The notes under the pieces are model-generated. The model saw only the letters and a list, made by a program, of their open reading frames with translations. It ran no database searches and was not told the DNA's origin. A DNA stretch of 64,000 nucleotides from Omphiscola glabra (Eukaryota > Mollusca > Gastropoda > Lymnaeidae), in NCBI GenBank assembly GCA_964017045.1, contig OZ024802.1, positions 10,614,435 to 10,678,434 on the forward strand, written 5' to 3'. Within the stretch, counting starts at the first letter, position 1. Every line of letters begins with the position of its first letter. Below, in pieces: positions 1-12,474 of the stretch. A program made the position numbers and the translations under genes.

Positions 1-2286
1 TCTGACCTTCTTGAGTCTTTTACTCTACCTGAAGTAAATCCGCCTTAAGAAAGCTGTTATTATCAGAAATAAAGTTATGAACCATAAAGCATAGGTAGCC
101 TACCTATTTATGTAATATTTTTTGTATTGACCATTGTCTATTTTCAGTTATCTTATAAAGAAAACCAATATTTTGACTGATAGTATATACTATAGCTTAG
201 GTGTACAATCTTTAGATATATTATAATTTTTGATTAATGTGTGAACTGATCTTTACTTTGATTGAGAAATAGATTTATTTTGAATGAAAATTAAGTGCTG
301 CCATAATATGACAAATTTTCCATAGTTTTCCACAAATGCTTTGAGTAAACAGACACAGACATCAGCCTCTTCACTATTCACCACCCACTATCTACCAAAC
401 TCACCCCAACCCTTCAAAGCTTCTCTATCTTCTATAGATGTCACTAATGTTATCTAATTTAAAATATCTTGAATTTTGGAGACTCTCCAAGGACACATAT
501 ATAATGTTTTACAATTTCAATATTTCCATCTTTAAAATTTTAATGGGGTGAGGTCTATTACATATACAATGAAAAAAAGTGTATTATTTACAGTAACATA
601 TAATGATTTAATATTCAATTAGGCAATAAATTGCAATTAAACAGAAAAATGTTTTTAACACGGATGAATGTCTCTTAAACCTTTGGGGACTTTATTTTAT
701 GGATTTAGGTAAAGGGATGGTAGGAGGTTGGGCCCTATTTTTCATGGATTCTTTTTGGCTCATACAAAATTTGACAACACAATTTAATAAACCCAAAACC
801 CACCTTTACAAAAAAAAACAAACAACTTTTGCTGCAAGAGTTGTTTGCTGTAACTTCATAGTTGTATTTTACTTTTGTATTATTTTAATTTAAAATGTGG
901 TTGAAATATGTAGAAAAGATAAAAACTTCCATTGTTAATGTTTAACTTTGTCATGTAAATCGTGTACTTCTTTGAGATTGATAAGATTGTTTTTTGAATG
1001 CTTTATTAATTTGTCGTTGATGATTTTTAGTTGAACGTTAATGGTATTCTGTACCACACTTGCTTTAGTAGTACGCTTTTTGAGAAATTATTCAAATTTA
1101 AAATTAAATCCTTCTGTTCAATTGTTATAATAAGTCCCTGCCGCTTAATGACTTCACTTATAATTTAGCTTATTGTGAAATATAACCCCCCAAAAAAAGT
1201 TTACATGTCGCAAGAAAGATCAGAAAATTAGTTATGATTTTTTTAGCCTTCTTAACAAAATCTTTAGATGATATTAATTTTTTAAATACACAATTTAGAT
1301 TTATAGAATTTTGAACATCAAGAGCTGGAAGTTAATAGCTTTAGGATTTCTAAGGGACATAAGCATGGTATAAGTCTAGTTGAATCATATGTCTTGGTTG
1401 TAGGAATTTGCTAAATTGTCTAAGAACTTTTTTTTTTTGTAGAGCTAAATGTTCTGCTTGAAATAATTTTATGATATAAGTTAGTAACTTAAAAAAAGAA
1501 GAAAGAATTGGTTTGAAAAGTGGTAGTGGTTAGGTTGTTGCTATCATCTGTAAGACATGCTGTGCAAGATGCAAGTTTGTCTAATATCAAGGGCTCTATC
1601 GTGGTGTCTAAATATCAAATGAATAGAAAAATGATTTAGAGTTATTCAATTTTTGTGTGTGTTTTAGTTGAACATTTAATTGGTGAGATATGTGAATACA
1701 GACTTACTTGGTTGTTGGAAGTATATCCAAATAGAAAATACTGGATTGCTTTTTTTTATGATGACCAAACAGTGCATTGCAGTCCCTTGATCTCGATCTA
1801 TAAGACATTCCTTCATATCTTCTGTATTTGTAAGGCTATGACCATGACAAGCCTCATGCTTCTGATTGTAAGATTGTTGTACACTGAGCTTTAGATCTAA
1901 ACCACCCCTAGAGCCTGATCCACTCTATTTGTGTTGTGTAGCTTCTAAGTCAGGAATCTTACAAATCAATGCTCAAAACAAATACTGCCAGTACCTGGAA
2001 CGTGCCTGGTAATTGCATCTTCTAAATGTCACACATGTTGTTAAACTAGTTACAGCCATTGCAGATGGGACAATAATCTATAAGGTCTGCATGTTGAAAG
2101 TGTGGGATGGGGTGGGGGAGATCCTCTGCCTTAAGTGCTCTTGCTATTTTTTCATTAATCCTAGTTAGTTTAGCCTTTGGCAAATTTTCTTAGTAGGTTT
2201 ACTTGTCCATAGCAGATATTGATTTTACAGTTGCAGTTATTTTATAGATTGTAGCAATGTTGTTAAGGATTTTACTTAACTTGTCT
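1..2286. other. AT-rich non-coding DNA, no gene seen
   Basis: No exon with a recognisable protein or paired splice sites was found on either strand. The DNA is AT-rich with many short homopolymers. If SNRNP70 exon 1 lies to the left, this is its first intron. It could also hold a downstream intron of the minus-strand gene. Confidence 0.55.
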
Positions 2287-2292
2287 TTTATT
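2287..2292 (-). terminator. Possible polyadenylation signal for the minus-strand gene
   Basis: TTTATT on the plus strand reads AATAAA on the minus strand, about 130 bases past the TGA at 2425-2423. It matters only if the exon at 2423-2576 is terminal. The hexamer is common by chance in AT-rich DNA. Confidence 0.2.
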
Positions 2293-2422
2293 GGATTGAA
2301 CCCTGATTTAGTTTTCATGGAATTTGTATTAAAAATACTTTCTGGCCTAAATATAAAGGTTGATTTCACTTGAGATGTCTAATAGCATTCTTGACTCTGA
2401 TGTAGGCTTGAGAAGCTAGTAC

Positions 2423-2576
2423 TCACGATCTATGTGAACTAGTCACATCCACTAACAGGGCTGTGTTCTCCTCTATTCCTGAGTTGTAGCGTGAGCGACC
2501 TCTGCATGCCCCATCATATGATGGTGGGTTGGAATCGGGTGACGGGAAATCTGAGCAAGAAGATTCTTGTCTAGAC
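2423..2576 (-). CDS. Exon of unidentified minus-strand gene (second visible exon)
   Basis: The minus strand has a good acceptor (TTTCCATTCCAG) just right of 2576. The open frame then continues in phase from the exon at 3485-3678: the split codon AG|G gives Arg. The frame reads RQESSCSDFPSPDSNPPSYD and goes on through GACRGRSRYNSGIEEN, ending near ALLVDVTSSHRS. It is rich in Ser, Pro and Arg, which suggests a disordered cytoplasmic or nuclear tail rather than a folded domain. There are two possible ends. A consensus donor GTGAGT begins at 2426, so the exon may be internal (2427-2576). Alternatively the frame stops at TGA (2425-2423), and an AATAAA on the same strand at 2292-2287 could end the transcript. 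I do not recognise the protein. The coding call rests on splice sites, frame continuity and composition. Confidence 0.6.
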
Positions 2577-3484
2577 CTGGAATGGAAACATTATCATTCC
2601 CCTCATAAAACTATATACTGATCAAGTGATTGAATTGAGGTGTTGGGAACTAAACTAAAAGTAACTGACACTCTATAACTTTTAAATACTGGCAAATGAT
2701 TGTTAAATTACAGTTTCAATGTTTTTTTAAGTACACTGGAGACAGCTGTTACACTTCAATTGAGTAATTTATTGCAATTTCGAGTGCTGCTAGAGAATAT
2801 ATATTTTAGGGCTACAGATGAACAGAAATGTCTCCAAATTTATTTTTAAAAGTTTGAAAAGTGCAATTATGCTACTTCCAGATTTTTTGGATTACTACAT
2901 TTCCCTGGATAATATCTCATATATGTAACAATGGAATTTCACATAATATACTAAAATATAATATAGGTAGTTACTAATTTTTAGAAGGATATTGTCATAA
3001 TATAATGTAGTGGAAGTGTTGCAATGCTGATTCTTTGTGTTATTAGTAATTAGAACCTGGAGAAAAACAGCTTGTAAGCAGTTACTGAATTTGTGTTATA
3101 AGTTATAGAAATGTTTTCTCAATAATGCTGGCTCAAAGCAATATCATATTCACAATCAAAGTGGCATGCTCAATATTTTCAGCAAATTTTTTAAGGAGCT
3201 AATGAACTTCTATCATATTGATCAATATTGAGACAGACTCTAAATTTATAATTGATATAAGGTATATTGACAAATCAAGCATTCTGTATTTATTTATCAC
3301 TAATTCACGTGATTTTCAAGGGACCCTGAATATGAATTGTTACTACCAAATATGGATGGTCGTGGGAGTTTGGCTTACGCTTACAGCATAGTGGGTCTGA
3401 TCTAAAGACGTCTATTTAAATTAATTGGTTTTATGGTAGCTCTGAAATACTAATAATGATGAAGAATCGTATCTATGGCATTAC

Positions 3485-3678
3485 CTATACAAGCGGTCCT
3501 TGTCCGAACGTCGTTTGCTCCTGAGACAGTTGGGTAGACAAGACGATGATCCCCCCTCGTCATTGCGAGAGTCTGCTGAATAGGAGCGTCGACTTTGAGT
3601 GGACTTCACTCGTTTGATACGTCGGGCGGCCTGGATCCTCTCTAGACGCTGAGACTCAACGGCATCGAGATCCTTGGA
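3485..3678 (-). CDS. Exon of unidentified minus-strand gene (first visible exon)
   Basis: On the minus strand a 194-nt segment is bounded by an acceptor (CATTTCCAG, ending at 3679) and a donor (TATAG|GTAATG, beginning at 3484). Only one frame is open throughout. It starts SKDLDAVESQRLERIQAARR, passes through IKRVKSTQSRRSYSADSR and ends CLRSKRRSDKDRLY plus two bases. These two bases join the exon at 2576 without breaking the frame. The first 25 residues look like a charged helix or short coiled coil. The rest is Ser/Arg-rich, with several RRxS-type basic sites. GC content is visibly higher than in the flanking intron, as expected for an exon. I found no convincing further exon to the right (the 5' direction of this gene). 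Family unknown. Confidence 0.65.
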
Positions 3679-3690
3679 CTGGAAATGACG

Positions 3691-5518
3691 TGAACAATAA
3701 TTAATTAATTAAGAATTTTATGAATGGTGAGCTAGGACAAAAATTTGACGTGTCCAGTTTTTGGTGTACAGTGAGTTTTGTTGCTCTGGTTTCTGTTTAC
3801 ACGTTTCATGGTTTATATAATATGAAATGGAATTGTAAAAGTCTTTTGTGTGATTGCTTTGTTCCAATACTGAAACGTTTGTGATCATTATGGATACCTT
3901 TGACTGACTTTGTGTTGCATCATTAACACTGATTGCGAGGGACATAAAAGTATCTATTACCACTGCCCCGATTCTCATGTTAACTATCTGGTCCATCAGT
4001 GCATGGTTAGGATGTCCAGGTTTAGTTTTGTTTACTGGGCTCATTATCTTAAATTTGTATGTTTCACCGAAATTTTGGTATTTGACTTAAAGCATCTGCC
4101 ATTCTTCAGTTGCAGTTAGCAGTTAATGGAATTGTTGACCCCCCCCCCCCCTTTTTTATGTGAGGGTTTATTTATTTTCATTCTCCCTTCCCCACCCGGC
4201 TTAGCTATCTCGCGATTGCGTCATTTATTTAAGTTGTTACAATCTTCTCATCCCTGCACTGCTATCCCCCGCGATCAGGCTAAGGGGTATGTGGAATGCC
4301 AGAGTAAAGTGGCGTGAATTTAGCCTTTGAGCTGGTGTGTTCCCAATAACACAACGAAGGTAAACAGCACCGGTCCCCAGTGAAATCACGGGGTTCCCAC
4401 CTCGTTCATAGCGCTCACTTTATGTCAGAGATATAATGGCACCAAGGCCTATAATGAGTTACCAAGCCATTTATTAAAAGTGCCCGATGCATATATTTTA
4501 TAAGTATCAAGAATGATATTTTTAGATGGAAGGACATACGCATACTGTTATCTGATACCCTGTACACAGTTTTTGTAATCCTAATATTTGCAGACGATTT
4601 ATAAATTTTTACATAAAAGAGATATTCATTATGAACGAAATATAGAAGACGTGTTCAGGTGCCATATGTATGTGCAAGTTTTCTCACCAAAGGAATCGTC
4701 CATCACAATGTAAACAGACCAAGTCTAATGTTTACTGCTTACACACCGTATGCTTTCCACAGGAACTGCTCTCTCAACACACGGTTCTTTACAAACACCA
4801 TTATGCTGGATCCATGAAAAGTGATGCAAGTAGATTATGGGCAGAGGTTATCCATTTCTCTTTTGAAAGTCTTCTTGAATGCTTAATAACCTCGTAGTAT
4901 TCTTTCAACTTTGTTCATATTATAAAAGATGGTCTAAGAACAACACTCCACCGCCTTTTAAGTACAGACAGATTTCAACTGACTGGGAAGTCACGTGCCT
5001 CAGCTGTCCGCTAGCTAGGTATGAGAAATGCTGTTTTATTTCCGACGCTTAATAAAGTGATTGCATTCAGCCTAAAAGCTCCCTAGTCTCAATCCTTTCT
5101 GTTTTTCCTAGCCATAACCATTTTTTTGACACCGTGCAGGCACGTGCACAAGATTGATGGCTGAGATTGGATGTCACTTCCAGGATCAAAAAGGTTGAAA
5201 GAAAGGGGTTGTGAGAAAGGTGCCGTTATTAGTGGTGCAATTGAGAGTAAACACGAGCGGCCCGGTACCCAAATACCCAAGGCACTTGGAATTAATGCAG
5301 CGCAGGGCTTCTCAAGTTTTCTGTTTCTGTCTTTTACAATGCCGGTACGTCTGTATATTTGGGACAGATCCAGTTGTGTAGAAATTGGGATAATCTGGTT
5401 GTGTTTATTTTCCGAAAAATAAATATTTTTTCTTGCTATTAGTGTCTTTCAAAACATTTCCATCAAAGAAAAGTATACAACGTGAAGCATTTTTTATTTG
5501 TCTTTAAAAGATGAGTGT
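3691..5518. other. Non-coding DNA, no gene seen
   Basis: The open frames here have no recognisable protein and no convincing splice sites. A poly-C tract lies at about 4140-4151. I saw no repeat unit or transposon end. Confidence 0.5.
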
Positions 5519-5720
5519 GAATGGATGTATCCCTGTGTGTAATTTCTGAAAGACAAGGCGATATGTTTGAAAGCTGTCTTTTAGAGGGTGTATTGGTGTG
5601 AGATTTCTGAAAGACAAGGTGGTGTGTTTTAATGCTGTTGTTTTAATGCTGTTTCTAAGAGGCTGTAGAGTGTATGGGTGGGGGCGTGTGAACTTTCTGA
5701 AAGACAAGGCGGTATGTTTG
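5519..5720. repeat. Imperfect tandem triplication built on TTTCTGAAAGACAAGG
   Basis: The core TTTCTGAAAGACAAGG, followed by a variant of CGGTATGTTT, occurs three times with unequal spacing of about 65 and 100 bases. This makes an old, diverged tandem repeat. The long minus-strand open frame across it is a by-product of the repetition. Confidence 0.7.
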
Positions 5721-7350
5721 GCTGCTGCTAGGGTTTCTCTCCCCGGATCCCGCACGAACTTAAAGTAAACGAAAGACTTCTTGGAAAATTTTAAACAGTG
5801 AACATTCTTGGTAAGGAAAAATTTAAAAAAATTAATTGTCCAATGTAATATAATGTAGTTGTGACTCAAACTTTAAGTCACCAATTAAAAGTAAGGAGAC
5901 TGATTAAAATCATGACCCTCCCGGAGACTCCACATACAACACGAGGTTACCTCCCATGGACTGAAAACTTGTTCTGTAGTAACTTGATTATCCAGTTATG
6001 TAGTTTTTTTTTTAAATACGTATATTTCCAAAACCAACATAACGGTACCGGTAGTAAGACACATACTTGTATGTATCAACATTCCTAGTTTAAAAAAAAT
6101 TGTTTTTGAAATATATCCATTTTTACAAGTTGTTAGAAACATTTATTTGTAATTATTTAATCACGGATTCGTAACTAGAATTAGCGACTTTATAAAGAAT
6201 GCATCACTCATAAAGTGTTGAGTTTTTATCTTCAGGTTGTTCAAACCTTTGCTCAACCGGTTTTTTTATTAGACAGTTATCCATTGCTCGTAATAAGCAT
6301 TGGGAAATGAAGCAACTAGTAGCAAGTGACCAACCTCTCAACCAACCTTAACCTTGTTTTTATCCATTTAGAGTCAACAAATAAACATAGTTATATTTAA
6401 TTCATTTTATAATATAATTTTAAAATTAATTTTATCCCGGGAGCGGCAAAACCCCGGGAAATTAGAAACCCTAAATACTGCCTGTACGGTGATGGTGGTG
6501 ATAGAAGCAGCTTGTAAGCACTTTATATCACACGATTGCATGGTTTCTTAAGCAGCATTACTAGAATACCCCTAATAGTTGTGTACCTTAAGTTTTTCTT
6601 CTTCTTTGGGGGAAGTATTTTAGTTGTTTTAAAGGTTGTGTAATTGCTAGATACTTATGAATATTGTTTTGTGCGATGAGTCATTTTTAAGGGTTGATTT
6701 ATGTCTATACTTATAATTGTGGTGATTATCTTCGACTCACCCTGAAGCCCAATCCTAGTTCTCGCTTTTTCAGTTTTTTTGTTTTCCATTGACCTATTTA
6801 TTTATAACTAGTGTTAATATTGCGTAAATATCATTTTGACTGATTTCCTTGTTTTGTTTGAAACAGAAAATCGGCTAATTTTCCCCAATGTATCAAAGCT
6901 TAAGAACTCGGAGCTAAAATGGCTCTAGGAGATTTCCACACTATACTAATCTAAGACATGTTCATGTACTTTGAAATATACCGTATTAGTATTAAATACC
7001 ACTCACAGGTCTTATTGTAAGTCGGTCGTTATAGAGAAGGATCCAAGCTAAAAAATAAGTTTAGATCCCAACTATTATTATAGAGGTGTCATTTGATCAA
7101 ACTTTGATGAAATACACATTAGATATTTGTAACGCTTTGTTGTCTTTAGATACAAGGAAAACTTCGCTGCGCAGTGTTGAACATCTCTTTTGAAACTTTC
7201 TGCCTCAGTAACAATAAGCCCGTTGTTTTCTTTTAAACATAAAGGGCATTCGTATTCTTATTTACTAACGAAAAGCTCAAATGTGCTGGGGATGCACTTG
7301 ATAATATCTAGGACACTTAGATTTGCTAAACCATAACCTATGTAATAACT
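5721..7350. other. AT-rich non-coding DNA, no gene seen
   Basis: No exon, RNA gene or transposon end is recognisable in this stretch. Confidence 0.5.
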
Positions 7351-7646
7351 GTTTAGATCAGTGTTTCCTCCCCCACCCCTATGAATTATTTGACTAGTCT
7401 CGTACACCCACGAATCGATTTGCTAGGTCTCGCACGCCATAAAAAAATCATTTAAATATTGAATTTTTAATTTATTTAATTGCAAAGAGAACAGTATAAC
7501 TGTGACGTGTCACTTAATGTGTCAATTAATAACTGAAATATTTATATTATAATTTTATGTCCTTCCTGTTTTTAGAGTCACTTTTCATAGCACCCCCTGA
7601 ATGCCACCTCGCACCGTCAGGGTGTGCGAGAACCACTGGTTAGGAA
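7351..7646. mobile_element. hAT-type MITE, about 280 bp (7359-7638)
   Basis: The left end is CAGTGTTTCCTCCCCCACCC. The right end, read on the other strand, is CAGTGGTTCTCGCACACC. The shared CAGTG..TTC..C...CAC pattern is typical of hAT terminal inverted repeats. Flanking octamers GTTTAGAT (7351-7358) and GTTAGGAA (7639-7646) match at 5 of 8 positions, as expected for an old 8-bp target duplication. The interior is AT-rich and non-coding. A block near 7380 with GAATTATTTGACTAG recurs near 60885, so the family has at least two copies in this window. Confidence 0.7.
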
Positions 7647-7684
7647 ATCCAGCTCTAGGTTTTGATGCTGATTTAAAGCACATT

Positions 7685-7862
7685 ACCCAATTATAGAGAA
7701 ATAGTGCCGAATTGTTAGCACGCTAAACAAGCTCACTGCCATTGCTAAGTCCAACCAACTGCCAGAAGACGGCGCCTTGTCGTTAGCACCCCAACCACCT
7801 CTACACACATTTTTAACACCCAACTAACTGCTACTACACGGGCGCCCTACCGTTGTTAACAC
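7685..7862. repeat. Degenerate tandem repeats with GTTAGCAC cores
   Basis: Three diverged units share a CCAACTAACTGC-like start and a TTGTTAGCAC / CGTTAGCACC / TTGTTAACAC core with GCGCC before it. They look like an ancient tandem duplication. No coding meaning is apparent. Confidence 0.4.
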
Positions 7863-9520
7863 ACTGACGTACCCACAGTGCCCTACAGTTCCCACGCTAC
7901 CCAGCCAGTTAACACTTACGTTCGTTCGTTTGCTTACTACGTCAGAGCCTTCGTGACGTCTTGAGATCATTTTTTCCCCAACAGGATAACTAATTTGGAT
8001 CATTAACCAGAGAGAGAGGAGAGAGAGAGAGAAGAGTGAGAGAAAGAGTATGTAGTTTGCTACTCTTGTTAAAAGGGAGAAATGCCAGTGCGCACCGGTA
8101 GACGCCCTCGCTAAAATCCACTCACAGTGCAACTGACGGTGTGCTGAATGCTTGTTTGTTTTCAAACTTTGTATAAAATGCTGTTGCACTGTCTAAGAGC
8201 TCTTGTCTGTTTCGTAAAAATCACAACTATTTTAGTTAAAACTTGGGTTGAATTGAATAATGATTTCAATGAGCATAGTCTCATTGCTTCATCTAACGTT
8301 CAGGCTTTTTGTTGATACATTCGATTATTTTTGTGTGTGGAGGGGTGGGGTTAGATGGGTGGAGGTTGCCGTTATAAGGGATGGAAGTATGATTGAGGCT
8401 CGAAGCGGAAAGTACCGGTATCCAAAATCGAAATTTCTGTCGTTTACCCAATTTTCTCAGATTACGTCTAATAATGAATGTAACTTTTTGGCTCACTAAT
8501 TTTTGGTTACTATTATCCTTTTTGCGCGAACTCCTTCCCATTTGTAAAACGTTGTTAATTACAATGAAACGATGTGTAGGCCTAATATTGGCATTGATAT
8601 CTGAACACAAAATATAGCCTTATTCGGAATACCTTGATGTATAGAGTTTTGGAGTGTCTCTTTGTCCGCCTGCTGTGTTTCATTAACACTATTGTTTTAT
8701 TATGTTTTTCAGAGTAGTTAAATTTAGATTGTTTTTATATTGCTCCACTTAAGGTGTAATGTCCAATTTTATAATTTAAAAAAGGCTTGCATAAGGTTAA
8801 CCGTTGTTCTGATTGTAGTGGAGTTAGCTATGACAAGGACACAAACAACAGTTGTTTTTTTTACTATAACAAGGAGATTGTTGGGTTCTTGTTATTGTGG
8901 TGGTTAGGTTTTTATGTTATGTTGATTGAACTGTTGTGTGGAGATTTGTTTGGTGGATTAACAATATTGGTTTTTAAATGAACATACGTTGTATTTTATC
9001 AGTTTATAATCGTCTTATAAATCGAACACGATCAATACAATTTTACGAAAATAAATACTTTTTTTAAAAAGTAAAAAAAAAAAAAAAACCCCAAAAGACG
9101 TGGATTTTCCAAAGACACGAACAATTAGTATTAACCGTGAAGAGGATATGAAACGTAATCGAAGATTGGTGGGCCTTTAGCATGACCTATGGAAGATTTT
9201 GATTCTACCAATATGATATGAATATGTGAATGAGAGTAGAGATGCCATAACTTGCTTTCTACGTGTTATTGAGCTTTCATGAATATCGATGATTTTACTC
9301 ACATCGGCTCCAATAGAATAAATTGTCATTTTCTCATTCGAAAAAGGTAATCGACACATACTTTTGTAAACTTACGTCTGGTCCTAAAGTAAGCGTCTTC
9401 ACCAATGCCATAAACTTGAGGTACGGTATCATCCAGATGACAAAGAAAATCTCAATTATATCGAGTTATTTCACTTTGCGCCCTACGTAGCTCTAGACGT
9501 TTGTGTTGATAACCTCAGAA
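7863..9520. other. Non-coding DNA with a short GA tract
   Basis: A purine tract of GA repeats lies at about 8011-8048. The open frames on both strands around 7824-8617 overlap one another and resemble no family I know. A poly-A run lies at about 9075-9088. Nothing else is recognised. Confidence 0.5.
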
Positions 9521-9604
9521 CACTCCACCGGTAGGTATCCTAGTTCAACACTCCACCGGTAGGTATCCTAGTTCACCACTCCACCGGTATGTATCCTAGT
9601 TCAC
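9521..9604. repeat. 28-bp tandem repeat, 3 copies
   Basis: The unit CACTCCACCGGTAGGTATCC followed by TAGTTCAA repeats three times with one or two differences, so the duplication is recent. Each unit contains the palindrome ACCGGT. Confidence 0.9.
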
Positions 9605-12379
9605 CGCGTTTACCGTTTATAACAGTTCTTTCTTCTTTAGCTTATGATGACCGACTCTTAGCTAGAAGGTTGTTTCCCCCTAAAGATGAGTGGGTATAAT
9701 GATGTCGTCCGACGTGTTCCACATCAACCCAAGTGCAGTGACGACCCCCCTCCCCGTTCCCTGTCAGAAACATTTGAATGTTAATAAAGCTCACGTGTGT
9801 CTATGCCAGACGTCGCCGTGCATCTCCGGCTTAGCCTCCTATATCCACTCACCTTGATTTCACACCGACGTATCTTACTTCTTGATTTCCGTCTCTCATC
9901 CACACATTTTTTCCCCGTCTCTCTTTTTACCTTTGTCCATGATAGTTTTGGTCCATGGGAAACCTACGTTAGACTTTACTTGTTCATCTTGCAATTTCTA
10001 ACCTCTATAGTAATGACACTGATTATCTGATGGTTCAGTTGAACAGATTTATCGAAACTTGTTGGGCTTAAGCTACAAAAACAAATTGAACGTGTTCAAA
10101 ACAAATGTCAAAATCAATAATGTAGTCTTGTACGATGACCCAAGTTGCCTCTATTATATAATATATTGCGTTATCCTCATATTAGTTTTGTTCTCACCGG
10201 CATCTGAAGCGGTCTATTTTCTTGCATGTTCCCACGACTTTAAGTTTGTTTCACGCCAATTGATTAGTGCAAAGGGTTGATGGCTTCGAATGTTGACGTT
10301 GATGTCTACATCTCTTATACCGGTTTTCTTACTTGTATTGTATCTTGCACCTTGTGAGCATCGTCTAGTTTTCCCCCCAATGTGAACAGGTTTATTCTTA
10401 CATCACGCCGAATTGTTGCTTTGCTTTCCCCATCCCATACCCCGCCCCCACCCCAGTTCTCTTCCAACTGTAGTTCATTTATTGCGTTTTCCTCCCATAG
10501 GTGTCGCTAGTGCAGTCGTTTTGAATTACTCTTGACATAAACCAATGAAGGGATCGATGGAATGAATAAGTATTCCAATGTTTGATTCACATTAACTAGA
10601 GCTGCGTTGATTGTTGTTGGAGGGTTGGATAAACTGGCATGCGTTTTTTTTTAGCTCATACGCTCACTGGCAAGTCTAAAGGCGCGAAGTACCGGATGAT
10701 GTATAGTATAGTAAAAGCGTACTTTATCACCATTGCTTTTATTTGGATGCTCGTTTCTTCTAAGCACATGGTTTCCATACTCAGTGGGAAGTGTGCCAAC
10801 ATACAGTGGTTAAGACAGAAAAAACATACAATGAGGAAACGGGTTTAAAGTTTGTTTATCATAAAAGAGATGTTTTTATACATATTTGAAGATCAATATT
10901 GGAATGTTGCAAGCATTTAAGGACCGGTTAGGCTTCGAATGTCCATTTAAAATGGTTATAAACCGCATTTCAACCCACAATGTTCTAGTTTCAACAATGA
11001 TGGGGCTTATGATTTAATGGATTAATAATTGTGTGTTATGTGTGTGCGTTGTTTGTGTTTTTGTTGCTATTATTTGTTTCTGTCAACTCTGTGTGTCTTG
11101 TTTTTACGCTCCCACCGCCACCTACTTCACCTAGTATATCTGCCACCGTATCACATCCAGGTACGCTGTATTAATAAACAGGTATTTGCAATTTCCTCTA
11201 AGAACTAGTTCACACGTTAATCTGAGCCAATCTGATACTGACGTCACAAAGGTCACAAAGTTTTCTGCGCTCCTCCGTAGTAATTTACGTTCTATTTATA
11301 CATAAGCCGCATGTTGTTTAGGGTAAGGTTTGGCGCCATACGGCGGGCAGGAAGATAACTTCACTTGGGCCCCTTCTAATTGCTAGCTACGCAAACGGTA
11401 AGACGGGTTTGGGTTAACAAAAGGAAACCTTTCTTTTTATTGAATATTAGAGGTTCGAATGAAATCCAAGTTTATGGATGGGATATTTATGATTATCCAG
11501 TAGTTGTGTTTGCTGGCGTTTTACGAGTGTTAACCTTTCCATTTAAGACCAGCTGTTTGTACAACTTGCAATAAATAATAGGAATGACTCTACATTAGGT
11601 TGTACATTTGCACGTATTGTGTATTTTGTTTGAATTAATTATTTCTCGTCTTGGTGGCTGTATCTATTTCTCCCACTGTCTTGTAAGAACGATCAACATT
11701 TTAATTATCAGAACTGTCTAATTTACACGTCTGATATGTGCTGACACTGAGACCAGGGAGGAAGCGTTTCTAATTGTATTGCTTGTCAGTTAACAAAGGT
11801 TAGGCTTTGTGAGCCATACGCTATTTTTGAACACATTTATTCTATTCTGGAACCGCAAGCAAAACAGTTTCAGCCGAACTTCGCCACTCCATTTCTTCCA
11901 CTTTCGTTTCACCCACATTTTTTGCTCAGGGCGAGATCTTCACAAGTAAAATAAAATATATAAAAAAATTGCCATATCTGACAAATTAGTACAGTATTAA
12001 AATATCAAGACTTCAGTACAGGATAAAAGGTGCGAGTTATATTTGAACCACAACCAACTTCTGAACACACACTATCATAGAAAAATGAGTGGATATATCA
12101 ACATTGGCACTGTGTATGTGTAAGGAATCATCAATCTGTTAGTGAACTCTTTTTTGATATAAGCTTTAACGCGGACATGAGCCGATAATAGTGGATGTTT
12201 AAATAAAGCTGACGATCGATATCTTAAGGTTATTTGTTTGACACGCCGGGCTCTATTGAACCTGTAGGGTAGGGCTATATTTTTTTTATTGTTTATTAGC
12301 CTACTTGTGACAACTTTTAATTTAATTTTTTGTCTTGCAACTTAAGCCGTAGGTATCTTTGACACACTTATATTGTTAG
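9605..12379. other. Non-coding DNA, no gene seen
   Basis: The open frames here (for example 9797-10030 and 10639-10848) do not resemble any protein I know and lack paired splice sites. I searched specifically for the expected first exon of U1-70K (an MTQFLPP-like start) and did not find it. Confidence 0.5.
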
Positions 12380-12474
12380 TATGATGGTATAGGAACACGT
12401 ATGGTGCGCAGTACGATGGTATAGGAACATGTATGGTGCGCAGTACGATGGTATAGGAACACGTATGGTGCGCG
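12380..12474. repeat. 32-bp tandem repeat, 3 copies
   Basis: The unit GTACGATGGTATAGGAACAC followed by GTATGGTGCGCA is present three times with single-base differences. Recent local duplication. Confidence 0.9.

Noticed and set aside
5504..5869. 121-codon minus-strand open frame with internal repeats
   Set aside because: The repeats come from the degenerate TTTCTGAAAGACAAGG triplication. No protein similarity and no splice sites.
11449..11464. GGTTCGAAT resembling a tRNA B box
   Set aside because: No matching A box, acceptor stem or cloverleaf in the surrounding bases.
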